From Sphingopyxis sp. H115 (GTDB taxonomy: Bacteria > Pseudomonadota > Alphaproteobacteria > Sphingomonadales > Sphingomonadaceae): a stretch of 64,000 nucleotides of DNA. Position numbers and translations under genes: made by a program. The notes below the pieces were generated by a model. The model saw nothing but the letters and a program-made list of their open reading frames with translations, was not told the origin of the DNA and did no database searches. The stretch spans positions 1 to 64,000 of the forward strand of contig NZ_LNSA01000021.1 of NCBI RefSeq assembly GCF_001468465.1, in the 5' to 3' direction. Positions 33,871 to 42,276 of the stretch are shown one piece after another; position 1 is the stretch's first letter, and the number at the start of each line of letters is the position of its first letter.

Positions 33871-34295
33871 GCTACCGCTTCCCGCGCTTCAAGCGCCGCG
33901 ATCGCGGCATCGAAGGGCAGCAGGATCGCGCCATGGCGCGCAGGATAATCGCGCGCTGCGGCGAGCAGGTCGAACCCCGGCCAAAGCGGGACGTCGCCCG
34001 TACCGCCGAACCAGGCCGCGATCGCAGCGCGCGCGGCGCGGATGTCGGCAAGGCTGCGCCCGGGCGCGTGGCGGGCGAGCAAGGTCGCGGCCGCCTGGCC
34101 CAGCGCGCACGCTTCGACATGCATTCCGACGCCGGTCACGCGGCCCGCATCGTCGGCATCGATATCGACGATGATCCGGCTTCCGCACAGCGGCGCGCGC
34201 GCGGTCGCATGGTGTCGCGCCTCGGGATTGGGGAGATGGTCGGACGTTGCGACCGCCAGCGACAATATATCGCGGCTATACAGCGGCGCGCTCAT
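33867..34295 (-). CDS. NifU/SufU-like iron-sulfur cluster scaffold protein, 142 aa
   Basis: The NifU N-terminal-like fold is seen from RHHATARAPLCGSRIIVDIDAD, with Cys near 37, and GMHVEACALGQAAATLLARHAPG with the second conserved Cys; the third Cys of classical IscU is not obvious. It overlaps the antiporter gene by 4 bp and the cvpA gene by ATGA, so three leftward genes are coupled. Confidence 0.82.
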   Translation of the reverse strand: MSAPLYSRDILSLAVATSDHLPNPEARHHATARAPLCGSRIIVDIDADDAGRVTGVGMHVEACALGQAAATLLARHAPGRSLADIRAARAAIAAWFGGTGDVPLWPGFDLLAAARDYPARHGAILLPFDAAIAALEAREAVA

Positions 34296-34852
34296 GATTC
34301 CGGCGCGTCGGACGCGTCCGGCGTGTCGCCCTCCGCATCGGCTTCGCGCGCTTCGGCCCGGCGTTCGGCAATCACCTTGCTCAGCGCGCCGCTCGTCGCA
34401 GCGAGCGCGGGATAGGTCCGGCTATCCGTCACCCAGGCGGGGCGCTGCGCGTTACCGTAACCGATATCGTACAGCAGGGTCACGACCATGAAGCCGATGG
34501 TGGCGATGAGCAGTCCTTTCAGCGCGCCGAACCCGGCGCCGAGACCGCGATCGAATCCGCCGACCAGCGAGGCACGGCTGCGTTGCCCCATCGCCCGCGA
34601 CCCCCATTTGGCGAAGGCGAAGACCCCGCCGAACAGGATCACGAACGCCAGCATCGCCGCACCGCCGCCCGGCCCCATCCAGCCGCCCAGCAGGTCGGTC
34701 GCGAGCGGGTGGAAAAAGCGCACCGCGGCGATCGCGAGAACCCAGGCGAGAAGGCTCGTCACCTCCTGCACCAGCCCTCGCGTGAAGCCAAGCACCGCGC
34801 TGCCGCCGACGAGCGTCAGCACGATGATATCCAGAGCCGTCAGACTTCCCAT
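34292..34852 (-). CDS. cvpA: CvpA family membrane protein, 186 aa
   Basis: Four membrane helices in ~160 residues, with LTALDIIVLTLVGGSAVLGFTRG at the start and RGLVQEVTSLLAWVLAI, the family signature. CvpA proteins in gamma- and alphaproteobacteria affect colicin V export and envelope stress tolerance. The tail (Ala/Glu/Asp-rich) is cytoplasmic. It lies 10 bp after radA. Confidence 0.9.
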   Translation of the reverse strand: MGSLTALDIIVLTLVGGSAVLGFTRGLVQEVTSLLAWVLAIAAVRFFHPLATDLLGGWMGPGGGAAMLAFVILFGGVFAFAKWGSRAMGQRSRASLVGGFDRGLGAGFGALKGLLIATIGFMVVTLLYDIGYGNAQRPAWVTDSRTYPALAATSGALSKVIAERRAEAREADAEGDTPDASDAPES

Positions 34853-34862
34853 GGGGCGAGCG

Positions 34863-36224
34863 CTAGTCGCGCCCGAGCATCAGGTCAACGAGTTCGCCGA
34901 GGCGCGCGAAACCCGTAACCGAAATTCCGCCGACGCCCTTCATCCCCGTGGGGCCCCAGCCGCGCGAGAAACCGAGCTTCGCGGCTTCGCGCAGACGGAG
35001 GGCGTCGTGCGAAACCTGCCGCACCTCACCCGACAGCGACAGTTCGCCGAAAACGATCGCATCGGCAGGCACCGGCCGCTCGCTGAAAGCCGAGATCAGC
35101 GCCGCGGCCACCGCAAGATCGGCGGCGGGATCGGTCAGGCGATAGCCGCCCGCGATGTTAAGATAGACTTCGGCGGCGCCCATATGTAGCCCGCAGCGCG
35201 CCTCGAGGACCGCAAGCACCATCGCGAGCCGCCCGCTGTCCCAGCCGACGACGGCGCGCCGCGGAGTTGCCCCGCTCGCCAGCCGCACGGTCAGCGCCTG
35301 CACCTCGACCAGCACCGGCCTCGTGCCCTCCAACGCCGGGAACACCACCGATCCCGGCACGTCGCGGCTGCGATCGGTCAGGAACAGGCTCGACGGGTTG
35401 GCGACCTCGCCCAGCCCCTCCTCGCCCATTGCGAACACGCCGATCTCGTCGGTGCCGCCAAAGCGATTCTTCACAGCGCGCAGGATGCGATATTGGTGGC
35501 TGCGCTCGCCCTCGAACGCCAGCACGGTATCGACCATATGCTCGAGCACGCGCGGGCCCGCGATCGTCCCGTCCTTGGTGACGTGGCCGACGAGCACGAT
35601 CGCCGCGCCGCCGTCCTTGGCATAGCGGATCAATTCCTGCGCGCTGGCGCGGACCTGGCTCACCGTGCCGGGCGCGCTGTCGATCAGGTCGCTGTGCATC
35701 GTCTGGATCGAATCGATCACAACGAAATCGGCGTCGCGACTGTCGAGCGTCGCCAATATATCGCGCACCGACGTCGCGCTCGCGAGCGCGACCGGCGCAT
35801 TACCGAGCCCCAGCCGCTGCGCGCGCAGGCGTACCTGCGCCGCCGCTTCCTCGCCGCTGATATAGACGACCGACTTGCCCGCTTTCGCGAGCCGCCCAGC
35901 GGCTTGTAATAACAGGGTCGACTTGCCGATCCCCGGATCGCCGCCGATCAGCGTCGCCGATCCCGCGACGAAGCCGCCGCCGAGCGCGCGGTCGAATTCG
36001 GCGATCCCGCACAGCATCCGCTCGGGCATCTTGCTGTCGGCGTCGAGCGTTTCGAGCGCGAGCGTGCGCCCACCCTTGCTGAGGTCGTGCTTTGCCGAAA
36101 AGGCGGTCTCGCTCGCCTCCTCGACCAAGGTATTCCACTCGTTGCAGTCGGCGCACTGGCCCTGCCAGCGGTACGAGACCGACCCGCAATTCTGGCAGAC
36201 ATATTGACGTTTCGCTTTGGCCAT
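34863..36224 (-). CDS. radA: DNA repair protein RadA
   Basis: RecA-like ATPase that promotes branch migration. An N-terminal zinc finger CQNCG...CADCN, Walker A GGDPGIGKSTLLLQAAG (residues ~92-108), the RadA-specific KNRFG motif (AVKNRFGGTDEIGVF) and a C-terminal Lon-like domain (LSLSGEVRQV) are all present. 453 aa is standard. It heads the operon with cvpA and the scaffold gene. Confidence 0.97.
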   Translation of the reverse strand: MAKAKRQYVCQNCGSVSYRWQGQCADCNEWNTLVEEASETAFSAKHDLSKGGRTLALETLDADSKMPERMLCGIAEFDRALGGGFVAGSATLIGGDPGIGKSTLLLQAAGRLAKAGKSVVYISGEEAAAQVRLRAQRLGLGNAPVALASATSVRDILATLDSRDADFVVIDSIQTMHSDLIDSAPGTVSQVRASAQELIRYAKDGGAAIVLVGHVTKDGTIAGPRVLEHMVDTVLAFEGERSHQYRILRAVKNRFGGTDEIGVFAMGEEGLGEVANPSSLFLTDRSRDVPGSVVFPALEGTRPVLVEVQALTVRLASGATPRRAVVGWDSGRLAMVLAVLEARCGLHMGAAEVYLNIAGGYRLTDPAADLAVAAALISAFSERPVPADAIVFGELSLSGEVRQVSHDALRLREAAKLGFSRGWGPTGMKGVGGISVTGFARLGELVDLMLGRD

Positions 36225-36276
36225 GATGCCCCGCTTAATGGGAACAAAGAAGGAACTCCAGCGCTTTCCTCATTCG

Positions 36277-36345
36277 TCTTGCCGGACGTGATCCGGCATC
36301 CGTAACCGCCCGGCCGTTATGGACCCCGGATCAAGTCGAACGCAC
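36277..36345. repeat. intergenic imperfect palindrome (CCGGA-GATCCGG type)
   Basis: GCCGGACGTGATCCGGCATCC faces GGACCCCGGATCAAGTC, the core of a dispersed alphaproteobacterial intergenic repeat whose other copy in this window is at 50285-50356. It lies in the divergent gap between radA and the transaldolase gene. Confidence 0.6.
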
Positions 36346-36460
36346 CACGTGTCTCGTTCGAGGGTGACGAAAGAGGGGGTGAGAATGGTTCAGTTTTCCT
36401 CATCGTTGTTCTAGGGCGATGGCCAACCCGAATCACCTTCCCGCAGGAAAGCCCCGAGCC

Positions 36461-37111
36461 ATGAAATTCTTCGCCGACACCGCCGAAATCGCCGACATCC
36501 AGGAACTCGCCGCGACCGGCCTGCTCGACGGCGTCACCACCAACCCGTCGCTGATCGCCAAGTCGGGCCGCGACTTCAAAGAAGTGACCAAGGAAATCTG
36601 CGCAATCGTCGATGGCCCCGTCTCGGCAGAGGTCGTCGCGCTCGACCATGAAACGATGATGAAGGAGGCCGAAATCCTCCGCAAGATCGCCGACAATGTC
36701 TGCATCAAGGTGCCGCTGACGATCGACGGGCTCAAGACCTGCAAGGCGCTGACCGGCGACGGTACGATGGTCAATGTCACCCTCTGCTTCTCGGCGGCGC
36801 AAGCGCTGCTTGCCGCCAAGGCCGGCGCGACCTTCGTCTCGCCCTTTGTGGGTCGCCACGACGACAATGGTTTCGACGGCATGCAACTGATCGCCGATAT
36901 CCGGCTGATCTACGATAACTATGCCTATGAAACCGAAATCCTGGTCGCAAGCGTGCGCCACGGCATCCACGTGCTCGAAGCCGCCAAGATCGGCGCCGAC
37001 GTGATGACCGCGCCGCCGTCGGTCATCAAGGGGCTGTTCAAGCATATCCTGACCGAAAAGGGCATCGAAGGCTTCCTCGCCGATTGGGCGAAGACCGGCC
37101 AGTCAATCTGA
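36461..37111 (+). CDS. fsa: transaldolase-like fructose-6-phosphate aldolase, 216 aa
   Basis: Short-form TalB/FSA class I aldolase. [36 protein letters not shown] is the family start, CIKVPLT contains the Schiff-base Lys (near 86), and [13 protein letters not shown] follows. At 216 aa it fits the FSA/short transaldolase subfamily; whether it acts as F6P aldolase or as transaldolase cannot be decided. AGGAA lies ~13 nt upstream of the ATG. Confidence 0.92.
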   Translation: MKFFADTAEIADIQELAATGLLDGVTTNPSLIAKSGRDFKEVTKEICAIVDGPVSAEVVALDHETMMKEAEILRKIADNVCIKVPLTIDGLKTCKALTGDGTMVNVTLCFSAAQALLAAKAGATFVSPFVGRHDDNGFDGMQLIADIRLIYDNYAYETEILVASVRHGIHVLEAAKIGADVMTAPPSVIKGLFKHILTEKGIEGFLADWAKTGQSI

Positions 37112-37262
37112 CGAAAATCCTCCCTGTCGCGCAGCGATGGGGAGGTGGCAGCAGCGCAGCCGCCGACGGAGGGGCCATGACGCGACGTCGCCGCCCCTCC
37201 GCCATCCTTCGGATGGTCCCCCTCCCCATGGCTTCGCCACAGGGTGGATTACAGTTGACGTA
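37112..37262. repeat. long imperfect hairpin repeat (CTCCCTGTCGCGCAGCGATGGGGAGG type)
   Basis: The 5' arm, rich in CCTCCCTGTCGCG..GATGGGGAGG, pairs loosely with CCCTCCCCATGGCTTCGCCACAGGG; an inner pair GACGGAGGGGCC / CGCCCCTCCGCC lies between. Such 100-150-bp palindromes are dispersed in sphingomonad intergenic regions. It may double as a terminator for the aldolase gene. Confidence 0.6.
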
Positions 37263-37307
37263 AACGTCAACTGACCGCGATACTCGCCCGAAAGGGAGAG
37301 ATTCGCG

Positions 37308-38102
37308 ATGACCGACACCACCATCCTCACGACACGCCAAGGCCACATCCTGATCGTCACGATCAACCGGCCCGAGGCGCGCAATGCGGTCAACGCCGCG
37401 GTCCATGTCGGCATCGGCGGCGCGTTGGATGAGGCCGAAAACGACCCCGAAATCCGCGCCGTCGTTATCACCGGCGCGGGCGACAAGAGCTTTTGCGCGG
37501 GCGCCGACCTCGTCGCGCTGTCGCGCGGCGAAAGCCTCTATCCCGACGATCCGGCGCAACAGGCGTGGGGGTTTGCGGGCATGGTGTCGCACCCGATCTC
37601 GAAGCCGATCATCGCCGCGGTGAATGGATTCGCGTTCGGCGGCGGGTGCGAGATCGCGCTGATGAGCGACATCATCGTCGCCGCCGATCACGCGCAATTC
37701 GGCCTGCCCGAGGTCAAGGTCGGGCTGTTCGCCGCGGCGGGCGGCGCCTTCCGCCTCGCGCAGCAGCTGCCGCGCAAACTGGCGATGGAATATATGCTGA
37801 CCGGCGATCCGATCCCCGCCGCGCGCGCCGCCGAATTCGGCCTGGTCAACCACGTCGTGCCGCTCGCCGACCTGATGCCTACCGCGCTCGCGCTCGCCGA
37901 GAAGATCGCGGGAAATGCGCCGCTGTCGGTACAGGCGTCGAAGCGCGTCGCGCTGGGCATCCAGGACGGCCGCATAGCCGCGGACGCCGCTTATTGGGAG
38001 CATAACACTCTCGAACGCAGCGCGTTGATGCGCAGCGAGGACGCACGCGAAGGCCCGCGCGCCTTTGCCGAGAAGCGCAAGCCCGAGTGGAAGGCGCGCT
38101 AG
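37308..38102 (+). CDS. enoyl-CoA hydratase/isomerase (crotonase) family protein, 264 aa
   Basis: Acts on acyl-CoA in fatty-acid or related breakdown. Oxyanion-hole residues lie in SFCAGADLVALS (the family A-G-A-D motif, near 65) and AFGGGCEIALMSDI; LPEVKVGLFAAAGGAFRL carries the catalytic region. The substrate is unknown. GGGAGAG precedes the ATG. The next gene (thiolase-like) starts 2 bp after its stop, suggesting a beta-oxidation-type operon. Confidence 0.92.
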   Translation: MTDTTILTTRQGHILIVTINRPEARNAVNAAVHVGIGGALDEAENDPEIRAVVITGAGDKSFCAGADLVALSRGESLYPDDPAQQAWGFAGMVSHPISKPIIAAVNGFAFGGGCEIALMSDIIVAADHAQFGLPEVKVGLFAAAGGAFRLAQQLPRKLAMEYMLTGDPIPAARAAEFGLVNHVVPLADLMPTALALAEKIAGNAPLSVQASKRVALGIQDGRIAADAAYWEHNTLERSALMRSEDAREGPRAFAEKRKPEWKAR

Positions 38103-38103
38103 A

Positions 38104-39603
38104 ATGTCGATGACCGATCCCGAGCGCATTCCCGTCATCGTCGGCGTCGGGCAGGTGAGCGACCGCCCCGCCGATCCCGACGAGGGGCTCGACTCGCTCG
38201 GGCTGATGGTCGCGGCGCTGAACCTCGCCGCCGACGACGCGGGCGTCGCACTTGCCGAGATCGACAGCCTCGCGATCGTCGACCAGATCAGCTTTCACAG
38301 CCTCGGCAAGCTCTGCGAACCGCTCGCCGCCGCGATCGGCGCGAGCCCGGCAATCAACTATCAATCGGCCGCGCCGCACGGCGACACGCCCGTGCGCCTG
38401 CTCAACGAAGCCGCCAACCGGATCGGCGCGGGCGAGGTCAAACTCGCCGCGATCGTCGGCGCCGAGGCATTGCGTACCGCCGCCGGCCGCGCCGCAAAAG
38501 CCGCCACCGGCGAGGACAAAAGCTATAATGCGATCCGCAAGGTCGCGACCCGGCGCGAACCCAATTATGCCCAGAAACACGGGCTGGCTGCCCCGGTCGA
38601 TGTCTACCCGCTGTACGAGAACGCCACCCGCGCGGCGTGGGGCCAGAGCCTCGCGGAAGCGCAGTTCGAAAGTGCGGAAATCTGGTCACGCTTTTCCGAA
38701 GTCGCGGCAGAAAACGAGGGGGCATGGATCCGCAATCCCGCGACGCCCGAGGACATCTTGCGCATCGACGAGCGCAACCGCCCGATCGCCTTTCCCTATT
38801 CGAAGCTGATGGTCGCCAACTCGTCGGTCAACCAGGGCGCGGGTTTCATCGTCGCCAGCCTCGCCGAAGCAAGGCGGCGCGGCATCGCCGAGGATCGGCT
38901 GATCTATGTCGGCATGGGCGCCGCGGCGAAGGAACCCGCGAGCATCCTGCACCGCGACCGCTTCGATCATAGCGTCAGCATGGAAACCTCGATCACGCGC
39001 ACGCTGGACCTCAACGGCATGACGGCGGACGACTTCGACTGCGTCGAGCTCTACAGTTGCTTCCCCTGCGTGCCGAAGATGGCGCGCCGCATTCTCGGCT
39101 GGCCGTGGGACCGGCCCGCCACCGTATTCGGCGGCCTCACCTTCGGTGGCGGCCCGATCGCCAATTATATGAGCCATGCGATCGTCTCGATGGTCGACAG
39201 GTTGCGCAACGAAGGCCGCTACGGCTTCCTCTTTGCCAATGGCGGTTTTGCGACCGACAATCATTGCATCGTGCTGGGCAGCGAGCCGATCCCCGCCGCC
39301 TGCTTCCCGCAGGAGTTCGACTATCAGGCCGAAGCCGAAGCGAAGCGCGGGGCAGTTCCCGAGCTGGTCGAGGATTATGCCGGACCGGCGACGATCGAAA
39401 GTTACACGATCTTCTACGGCCGCGACGGCGCACCCAAGGCCGGCGTGGTGGTGGCGCGGACACCTCAAGCGCAGCGCACACTGGCGCATGTCGACGTAAG
39501 CGACGCGGCGATGCTCGCCTTCCTGACCGACGGCGCGGCAGAGCCGGTCGGCACCGCCGGGCAGGTCGTCGCAATCGACGACGGGTTCGGGTGGCGCGCC
39601 TGA
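38104..39603 (+). CDS. acetyl-CoA acetyltransferase / thiolase-like protein, 499 aa
   Basis: Long thiolase-superfamily protein of the type often annotated acetyl-CoA acetyltransferase in sphingomonads and actinobacteria. RIPVIVGVGQVSDRP opens the fold; ELYSCFPCVPKMARRILGW, GGLTFGGGPIANY and ATDNHC are conserved. The nucleophilic Cys of the classic first motif is not obvious, so catalysis may use a different residue, or the protein is a SCP-x/lipid-transfer-type thiolase. MTDPERIP at 38110 is the alternative start. It follows the crotonase gene. Confidence 0.82.
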   Translation: MSMTDPERIPVIVGVGQVSDRPADPDEGLDSLGLMVAALNLAADDAGVALAEIDSLAIVDQISFHSLGKLCEPLAAAIGASPAINYQSAAPHGDTPVRLLNEAANRIGAGEVKLAAIVGAEALRTAAGRAAKAATGEDKSYNAIRKVATRREPNYAQKHGLAAPVDVYPLYENATRAAWGQSLAEAQFESAEIWSRFSEVAAENEGAWIRNPATPEDILRIDERNRPIAFPYSKLMVANSSVNQGAGFIVASLAEARRRGIAEDRLIYVGMGAAAKEPASILHRDRFDHSVSMETSITRTLDLNGMTADDFDCVELYSCFPCVPKMARRILGWPWDRPATVFGGLTFGGGPIANYMSHAIVSMVDRLRNEGRYGFLFANGGFATDNHCIVLGSEPIPAACFPQEFDYQAEAEAKRGAVPELVEDYAGPATIESYTIFYGRDGAPKAGVVVARTPQAQRTLAHVDVSDAAMLAFLTDGAAEPVGTAGQVVAIDDGFGWRA

Positions 39604-39613
39604 TCGCTTGCTG

Positions 39614-40501
39614 TCACGCTCCCGCACTTGCGGGTGAAGCTTCGGCAAGCAGCCAGTCCCTGGCCGCGCTGATCTCGGCGCTGACGTCACCCTTCCTGAC
39701 CAGCAAGTGATGGCGAAAGGCTGAAATGGTCGGGCCGAATGGCTGGACCAGCTGGCCCGCAGCAAGCTCCGCCTCTACGAGCGCCAGGCTGACCAGCGCG
39801 ATCCCCTGCCCGGCCACCGCGGCCTGGATCGCATGGCTTTCGTCGGAAAAGCGAAGCTGCGCGGGTTCGGCCGGTTCGGGCAAACCGGCTTCGGCGAACC
39901 AGCGTGACCAGGTCGGATTGTCGGGGTGCCGTCGCCGCCATTCGAAATCGATGCGCGGCCCGTCGGCGACGGCCGCGATTCGCAGCATCGGATTGAGTAC
40001 GGGTGCAAAGCGATCGGCGAACAAGGGCGTGACCGAAAAATCGGGATAGGGACCGGCGCCGTAGCGGATCGCGATGTCCACCCCCGCGCGCTCCAGATCG
40101 ACGAGCTGGTCGGACGCCTGAAGCTGCAGGTCGATGTCGGGGTGCAGCGCGCGGAACGCATTGACGCGCGGCACGAGCCAGCGCGCCGTAAAGGCGGTCG
40201 TGGCGGAAATCGTCACATGCCGGCGTCCCCGGCGGCGTGTCAGCCGCTCTATCGCCTCGGCAAAGGCGTCGAAGCCGTCGCGGAGCACGGGATAGAGCCG
40301 GGCGCCCGCGTCGGTCAGCACCACCTGCCGCGTCCGGCGTTCGAACAGCGCAAGGTCGACATGCGCCTCCAGCGAGCGGATCTGGTGGCTGACCGCGGTG
40401 GGCGTAACGGCAAGTTCGGCCGCGGCCTCCTTGAAACTGCCATAGCGCGCCGCCGCTTCGAAGGCGCGAAGGGCGGACAGGGGCGGAAGACGTCGGTTCA
40501 T
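39614..40501 (-). CDS. LysR family transcriptional regulator (GcvA-like), 295 aa
   Basis: Winged helix-turn-helix at residues 5-65 (PLSALRAFEAAARYGSFKEAAAELAVTPTAVSHQIRSLE) and a LysR substrate-binding domain thereafter (YPDFSVTPLFADRF). It is divergent from the RidA/old-yellow-enzyme pair across 131 bp, so it most likely controls them by binding that gap. Confidence 0.93.
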   Translation of the reverse strand: MNRRLPPLSALRAFEAAARYGSFKEAAAELAVTPTAVSHQIRSLEAHVDLALFERRTRQVVLTDAGARLYPVLRDGFDAFAEAIERLTRRRGRRHVTISATTAFTARWLVPRVNAFRALHPDIDLQLQASDQLVDLERAGVDIAIRYGAGPYPDFSVTPLFADRFAPVLNPMLRIAAVADGPRIDFEWRRRHPDNPTWSRWFAEAGLPEPAEPAQLRFSDESHAIQAAVAGQGIALVSLALVEAELAAGQLVQPFGPTISAFRHHLLVRKGDVSAEISAARDWLLAEASPASAGA

Positions 40502-40632
40502 AGATGAATCAATCTTATGTATCGAATGACAATTCGACGTTTGTCTACGCTGATAAACAAGAGGATATTCCAGACGTCGGCCGGACACCAATGAATTTTC
40601 TTTCCCCAAACCCCGGCCCGAAGGAATTGAAG

Positions 40633-41031
40633 ATGAAACTGGAACGCGTCGTCACCACCCCGGACAATTATGCCCCCTTCCTGCTGTCGCAGGGGATCAA
40701 GTTCGGCAATCTGCTCTTTGTCTCCGGCCAGGCGGGCGCCGGCGAGGACGGTCAAATCGTCGCGGGCGGTTTCCGTGCGCAGGGCGAACAGGCCTTTGCC
40801 AATCTGCGCCGCGCGCTGGAAGCAGGCGGATCGAGCCTGGAGGACGTCATCAAGGTGACGATTTTCGTCACCGACATGGGCAATTTCAAGGATGTGGTCG
40901 AACTGCGCCGCCAGTTTTTCACCGCGCCCTATCCCGCCGACACGATCGCCGAAGTCAAAGCGCTGTATAACGCCGACGTGATGATCGAGATCGAAGCGAT
41001 CGCGGCCGTCCGCACCGCCGGGGACGCGTAA
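40633..41031 (+). CDS. RidA family protein, 132 aa
   Basis: Endoribonuclease L-PSP/RidA fold, usually removing reactive enamine/imine intermediates. FVSGQAGAGEDGQIVAGGFRAQGEQAFANLRRALEAGGSSLEDVIKVTIF is the family pattern; an Arg near the end of the barrel binds the carboxylate in true RidA. ATG 40633 has AAGGA 8 nt upstream. It is followed at once by the flavoprotein gene. Confidence 0.9.
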   Translation: MKLERVVTTPDNYAPFLLSQGIKFGNLLFVSGQAGAGEDGQIVAGGFRAQGEQAFANLRRALEAGGSSLEDVIKVTIFVTDMGNFKDVVELRRQFFTAPYPADTIAEVKALYNADVMIEIEAIAAVRTAGDA

Positions 41032-41032
41032 C

Positions 41033-42175
41033 ATGACCGCAACCGCAATCGCGGCGCCGGACACCGCCACCGATCCCCTCTTCGCCCCGTTCAAAGTCGG
41101 CGCGATGGACCTCCCCAACCGCCTCGCCGTCGCGCCGATGACGCGCGTGAGCGCGACCGAAACGGGATACGCAACGCCCCGGATGCACGACTATTATGGA
41201 CGCTTTGCCGACGGCGGCTTTGGCCTGATCATCACCGAAGGACTGTATACCGATCAGGCCTTTTCCCAAGGCTATCTTTTCCAGCCGGGCCTGTCGGACG
41301 CGGCGCAGCGCGATGCATGGAAACCGCTGGTCGAGCGCGTTCACGCGGGCGGCGCGCGGTTCATCGCCCAGCTGATGCACGCCGGCGCGCTGTCGCAGGG
41401 CAACCGGTTCCGCGGCGATACGCGCGGTCCGTCGGCGGTGCGCCCGGCCGGCCGGCAAATGGTTTTTTATCGCGGATCGGGTGAATATCCGGTGCCGACC
41501 GCCATGACCAAGAGCGAGATTGACGAAGCGATCGCGGGTTTTGCCGCGTCGGCGTACCGGGCGCGCGAGGCCGGCTTCGACGGTGTCGAGATTCATGCCG
41601 CGAACGGCTATCTGCTCGACCAGTTTCTGAGTGAAGGCGTCAATCTTCGCACCGACGCCTATGGCGGCGATGCGGCCGCGCGCCTGCAAATCACGATCGA
41701 GGTGGCAGAGGCGGTCCGCACCGCGGCCGGCCCCGACTTCGTCGTCGGCGTGCGCAGTTCGCAGGGCAAGGTGAATGATTTCCACCACAAATGGCGCGGC
41801 GAAGAGGAGGCGGCACGGATTTATGCTTTGCTGGGCCAGCTTCCGATCGACTATCTGCACACGACCGAGTTCGAGGCGTGGCAGCCCGCGTTCGACGAGG
41901 GTGCAAGCCTCGCCAGCCTTGCGAAGCGTCATAGCGGCCTGCCGGTGCTGGCGAACGGGTCACTCCACGATCCGGACCGCGCAGCCGACATGCTGGCGCG
42001 GCACAACGCCGACGTCGTCACGCTCGGTCGCGGCGCGCTGACGCACGCCGACTGGCCGCGGCGCGTGCAGGCGGGCGCGGCGACCGAAGCGTTCGACCAG
42101 ACGATCCTCGCGCCATTGGCGGACCTTGCCAACGCCGACCGCGTCCACGCCGCGAAGCAGGCCATCGGCGCATAG
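41033..42175 (+). CDS. NADH:flavin oxidoreductase, old yellow enzyme family, 380 aa
   Basis: FMN-dependent ene-reductase-like TIM barrel. APMTRVSATETGYATPRMHDYYGRFADGGFGLIITEG carries the FMN-binding start; QLMHAGALSQGN, the catalytic-site HAANGYLLDQFLSEGVNLRTDAYGG (His-Asn pair) and VVTLGRGALTHADWP complete it. It overlaps translationally with ridA (1-bp gap). Substrate unknown. Confidence 0.93.
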   Translation: MTATAIAAPDTATDPLFAPFKVGAMDLPNRLAVAPMTRVSATETGYATPRMHDYYGRFADGGFGLIITEGLYTDQAFSQGYLFQPGLSDAAQRDAWKPLVERVHAGGARFIAQLMHAGALSQGNRFRGDTRGPSAVRPAGRQMVFYRGSGEYPVPTAMTKSEIDEAIAGFAASAYRAREAGFDGVEIHAANGYLLDQFLSEGVNLRTDAYGGDAAARLQITIEVAEAVRTAAGPDFVVGVRSSQGKVNDFHHKWRGEEEAARIYALLGQLPIDYLHTTEFEAWQPAFDEGASLASLAKRHSGLPVLANGSLHDPDRAADMLARHNADVVTLGRGALTHADWPRRVQAGAATEAFDQTILAPLADLANADRVHAAKQAIGA

Positions 42176-42204
42176 CGCGCGCCTTGCTTCGCGCGGTTCC
42201 CGAG

Positions 42205-42240
42205 CCTTCCCCGCAGGAGCGATCCGGACGGGGAAGGTTT
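42205..42240 (+). terminator. probable terminator after oxidoreductase gene
   Basis: CCTTCCCCG and CGGGGAAGG form a 9-bp stem with a 15-nt loop, followed by TTTCG. The loop is long, so confidence is moderate. Confidence 0.5.
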
Positions 42241-42276
42241 CGCGCGATGGGAAATGGGCGCGACCTTGCGATCCGC